A DNA stretch of 64,000 bases from Halorubrum trapanicum. Its GTDB lineage: Archaea; Halobacteriota; Halobacteria; Halobacteriales; Haloferacaceae. The DNA lies in assembly GCF_017873555.1 (NCBI RefSeq), contig NZ_JAGGKE010000007.1, positions 97,363-161,362 of the forward strand, read 5' to 3'. This document shows positions 61,415-64,000 of the stretch, piece after piece (the first letter of the stretch is position 1; each line of letters opens with the position of its first letter). A program made the translations under genes and the position numbers. The notes below the pieces were generated by a model that saw only the letters and a list, made by a program, of their open reading frames with translations, had not been told where the DNA came from and searched no databases.

Positions 61415-61981
61415 GTGACGAACCGAACGATCGTCGTGGGGCTCGCCGGGACGTTCGTCGGCATGACGGCGCTGCTCGTGATCGGCGGGATCGTCCTCCA
61501 CCCGATCGCCTTGGCGCTCGCGGTCCCGTTCGGCGCCGTCTCGTACTTCCTCTGGTACCACGCCACGGGTCGCCTCCACGACCAGGCCCGGCGGTCCGCC
61601 GAGCAGGCGGGACCGACGGAGCGCCAGCGCGCCAGACAGCGCGCCCGCGCGGAGGCCAACCGGGAGCGCGCGTACCGCGCCGCCGGCGCCGCCGACGGCG
61701 GCCGCGGCCCGGGACCGGGTCAGCGCGACGCCCGTGGAACCGGGAGTCGGGCCGGTCCCGACGGATCCGAGACCCGCGACCCCCGCGACCGCGCGCCCTC
61801 GACCGGCGGGATGACCGAGCGCCAGGCGTACGAGACGCTCGGACTCGACCGGACGGCCGACGGCGAGACGGTGCGCCGGACGTACCGCGAGCGCGCGAAG
61901 CGGCTCCACCCGGACGGCGCGGACGGCGACGAGGAGGAGTTCAAGCGGCTCAACGAGGCGTACGAGGTGCTGACGGACTGA
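61415..61981 (+). CDS. Membrane-anchored J-domain protein
   Basis: The 188-residue protein starts at GTG 61415. It has two N-terminal membrane helices (TIVVGLAGTFVGMTALLVIG and ALALAVPFGAVSYFLWYHAT), a basic/Ala-rich linker, and a C-terminal J domain: TERQAYETLGLDRTADGETV, RRTYRERAKRLHPDG with the HPD motif, FKRLNEAYEVLTD. It should recruit Hsp70 (DnaK) to the membrane. Type-III J proteins with N-terminal anchors occur in haloarchaea. Confidence 0.85.
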   Translation: MTNRTIVVGLAGTFVGMTALLVIGGIVLHPIALALAVPFGAVSYFLWYHATGRLHDQARRSAEQAGPTERQRARQRARAEANRERAYRAAGAADGGRGPGPGQRDARGTGSRAGPDGSETRDPRDRAPSTGGMTERQAYETLGLDRTADGETVRRTYRERAKRLHPDGADGDEEEFKRLNEAYEVLTD

Positions 61982-62018
61982 CGGAGCGGTCGGAAAACAG
62001 CCCGTCGTCGCCGACGAC

Positions 62019-62723
62019 TCACTCCGTGTCGACCGCGGCGGCGACCGCCCGCTCGGCCTCGTCGAGTTCGGCCAGCGTGTTGACGTTCGTGAATGTGCGC
62101 TCGGTCGTCAGCGACCGGATCGCCTCGTCGTCGACGACGACGGCGTCCAGCCGGTCCACCAGCGCGAGCACCTTCCTGTCTCCGCGGTCGAGCGCGCGGT
62201 CGCAGGCGTCCGTGGCGGGGTCCGTCGCGTACACCGCCTGTGTCGTCTGATACCAGCGATCGTCGAGTCGCGGGACGACCGCCTCGGTCTCGGTCTCAGT
62301 GCCGCTCGCCGTCCCTGCGGCCGTCTCGCGCAGCGCCGCGACGAACGCGGGGTCGACGAACGGCATGTCGCAGGCGACGACGACGGCGTAGGGGTCGGTC
62401 GCGGCCCGGCAGGCGTTCCGGATCCCCGCCAGCGGGCCCAGGTCCGGCTCCTCGTCGAGCGCCCAGCGGACGGGGAGCGGGATCCCCGACAGCGCCTCCG
62501 CGATCGCCTCGCGCTGGTCCGGGCGACAGTTGACGACGAGTTCGTCGACGACGGGGTCGCCGCCCCCGGCGCGGTCGGCGCCCGGCGGAACCGGGTCGTC
62601 GGTCCCCGCGAACCGGTCCGCGACCCGACGGATCATCGGGACGCCGGCGATCGGCGCGACCGCCTTGTCGGCGTCGCCGAAGCGCGTCGAGCGCCCGCCG
62701 GCGAGGATGGCTCCGGTGGTCAC
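62019..62723 (-). CDS. mobA: Molybdenum cofactor guanylyltransferase
   Basis: The 234-residue enzyme has [20 protein letters not shown] with the LAGGxSxRxGxDK nucleotide-binding motif, [20 protein letters not shown] and [20 protein letters not shown] (metal-binding Asp). It adds GMP to molybdopterin to form bis-MGD cofactor. GTG 62723 is the likely start. A longer GTG-initiated form adds 17 unconserved residues. The MOT1-type transporter at 40551 supplies a matching substrate route. Confidence 0.82.
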   Translation of the reverse strand: MTTGAILAGGRSTRFGDADKAVAPIAGVPMIRRVADRFAGTDDPVPPGADRAGGGDPVVDELVVNCRPDQREAIAEALSGIPLPVRWALDEEPDLGPLAGIRNACRAATDPYAVVVACDMPFVDPAFVAALRETAAGTASGTETETEAVVPRLDDRWYQTTQAVYATDPATDACDRALDRGDRKVLALVDRLDAVVVDDEAIRSLTTERTFTNVNTLAELDEAERAVAAAVDTE

Positions 62724-62872
62724 GGCCGCGGCTTGGGCGGCGGGGGACTTCGCGGTTGCGGTGGCGACGACCCGGAGGGAACCCCGTCCCGGCTCGATCC
62801 GCGAACGGCGCTCTCGCCCGCCCATCCGCCCGAAAGCGACCCGTTAAGTGGCCGGCGACCCACGTATCTGCC

Positions 62873-63781
62873 ATGCCAGAGGCCACGGATCTGGAGGAGC
62901 TGAAGCGGGGGACCGAGCTGGTCAAGCGCGGCTTCGCACAGATGCAGAAGGGCGGCGTGATCATGGACGTCGTCAACCGCGAGCAGGCCCGCATCGCGGA
63001 GGACGCCGGCGCGGTCGCCGTGATGGTGCTCGAACACGTCCCGGCGGACATCCGCAAGCGCGGCGGCGTCGCGCGGATGCCCGACCCCGAGCGCGTCCCC
63101 GAGATCATCGACGAGGTGTCGATCCCGGTGATGGGGAAATCGCGGATCGGCCACCGCAAGGAGGCGGAGATCCTGGAGGCGCTCGGCGTCGACATGATCG
63201 ACGAGTCGGAGGTGCTCACGCCCGCCGACGACGAGTACCACACCGACAAGCGCGACTTCACCTCCCCGTTCGTCTGCGGCGCCCGCAACCTCCCCGAGGC
63301 GCTCCGCCGGATCCGCGAGGGCGCGGCGATGATCCGGACGAAGGGCGAGGCCGGCACCGGTGACGTGAACCAGGCCGTCAAACACCAGCGCACCATCAAA
63401 AACCAGGTCCGAACGCTCACCGGGCTCAACTACGAGGAGCGCGAGAAGTGGGCCCGCGAGCACGGCGCGCCCCGCGACCTGGTCCACGAGACCGCCGAGG
63501 CCGGCCGGCTCCCGGTCGTCAACTTCGCGGCCGGCGGCATCGCGACGCCCGCCGACGCCGCCCTGATGATGTACCACGGCTGCGACGGCATCTTCGTCGG
63601 CTCCGGCATCTTCGGCGCGGAGGACCCCGAGGCGATGGGCACCGCCATCGTCGAGGCCGTCAACAACTGGGACGACCCCGACGAGCTCGCCCGGATCGCG
63701 AGCGGCACCGGCAAGGGGATGAAGGGCCAGTCGAACGAGGACATGAAAGAAGAAGAGAAGCTCCAAGGCCGCGGCGTTTAA
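62873..63781 (+). CDS. pdxS: Pyridoxal 5'-phosphate synthase lyase subunit PdxS
   Basis: The 302-residue protein has the PdxS/SNZ hallmarks: [76 protein letters not shown] (catalytic Lys) and [18 protein letters not shown]. The phosphate loop reads [20 protein letters not shown]. It makes vitamin B6 from ribose 5-phosphate, glyceraldehyde 3-phosphate and ammonia delivered by PdxT, which is not in the window. A run of nine T residues at 63807-63815 follows the stop, then repeat copy F. Confidence 0.96.
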   Translation: MPEATDLEELKRGTELVKRGFAQMQKGGVIMDVVNREQARIAEDAGAVAVMVLEHVPADIRKRGGVARMPDPERVPEIIDEVSIPVMGKSRIGHRKEAEILEALGVDMIDESEVLTPADDEYHTDKRDFTSPFVCGARNLPEALRRIREGAAMIRTKGEAGTGDVNQAVKHQRTIKNQVRTLTGLNYEEREKWAREHGAPRDLVHETAEAGRLPVVNFAAGGIATPADAALMMYHGCDGIFVGSGIFGAEDPEAMGTAIVEAVNNWDDPDELARIASGTGKGMKGQSNEDMKEEEKLQGRGV

Positions 63782-63826
63782 ATAGGCGTTTTCGGCAGCG
63801 CGACGGTTTTTTTTTATAAGTGAACT

Positions 63827-63890
63827 GCGGTGGCGCGTGCCTCTGAGCGCCCGAAGGGCGCGAGGAGCACGCGCGAGGGAGTCGCGGGGG
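63827..63890 (+). repeat. Dispersed structured repeat, copy F (truncated at the contig end)
   Basis: P1 GCGCGTGC (63833-63840) and GCACGCGC (63867-63874) enclose GCGCCCgaaGGGCGC, followed by GAGGGAGTCGCG, as in copies A, D and E. TTTATAAG precedes it, in the shared context TATAAgTGAACTGCGGTGGCG also seen for copy A. The sequence then dissolves into homopolymer. The contig probably ends here because the repeat could not be resolved. Confidence 0.8.
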
Positions 63891-63895
63891 CCCGC

Positions 63896-63990
<95 letters not shown>

Positions 63991-64000
63991 AGCGCGGCAG

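Noticed and set aside
59066..61909. A long second frame (947 codons) on the minus strand over mutS
   Set aside because: It is a shadow frame of mutS with extreme Arg/Gly/Pro content, as expected from GC-rich third positions. mutS itself has all family motifs.

Overview
The window is chromosomal DNA from a halophilic archaeon, most like Halorubrum or a close relative. GC content is high, the predicted proteins are strongly acidic with Asp/Glu-rich linkers, and archaeal information-processing genes are present (TFE, TFS, ribosomal protein S8e, RNase HII, archaeal-order secF-secD). TATA-like boxes lie about 27 bases before start codons, which suggests leaderless transcripts, and elongator tRNA-Met carries an intron. 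Most of the window is ordinary core genome.

Layout. 1-10 kb: end of a degenerate M48-like peptidase, tfe and its DUF2110 partner, a lipoprotein, a CinA-type domain, an NAD-kinase-family protein, a maltose-acetyltransferase-like enzyme, PRPP synthetase, zinc proteins and gamma-glutamyltransferase. 10-16 kb: a branched-chain-amino-acid-type ABC importer. The livHMGF operon converges on a separate binding-protein gene whose two halves are in swapped order. 16-19 kb: lipoyl synthase, an orphan nuclease-like protein and a dual-specificity phosphatase. 19-22.4 kb: two tRNA-associated insertion scars, at tRNA-Thr (about 1.4 kb, AT-rich) and at tRNA-Gly. 22.7-35.8 kb: phosphate permease, a UppS-like protein, SecF/SecD, a DtxR-type regulator with a GDT1-family transporter, RNase HII, S8e, a K+ channel/RCK protein, regulators and DpsA. 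36-48.5 kb: MutY, a winged-helix/His-rich gene pair, TFS, a MOT1-type transporter, a RAD55/KaiC-like ATPase with a GHMP protein, and hemC-cobA-hemD. 48.7-64 kb: a small STAS-like protein, an aminohydrolase, a CBS protein, tRNA-Met, MscS, mutS-mutL, a J-domain membrane protein, MobA and PdxS.

The most unusual content is of two kinds. First, a dispersed non-coding element occurs six times (about 4973, 11731, 22375, 40265, 50595 and 63827). It has conserved single-stranded motifs, helices of different sequence but preserved pairing, and an AT-rich TATA-like site next to its 5' end. It looks like a transcribed, structured RNA or an RNA-like mobile repeat. I do not recognise it as a named family. 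Second, the substrate-binding protein at 10255-11637 appears circularly permuted: its signal peptide and linker are followed by the usual C-terminal half and then the usual N-terminal half.

The last roughly 100 bases are homopolymer G/C directly after a truncated sixth repeat copy and look like an assembly artefact. All family names come from reading the protein sequences. No database search was possible, and DUF numbers are from memory.
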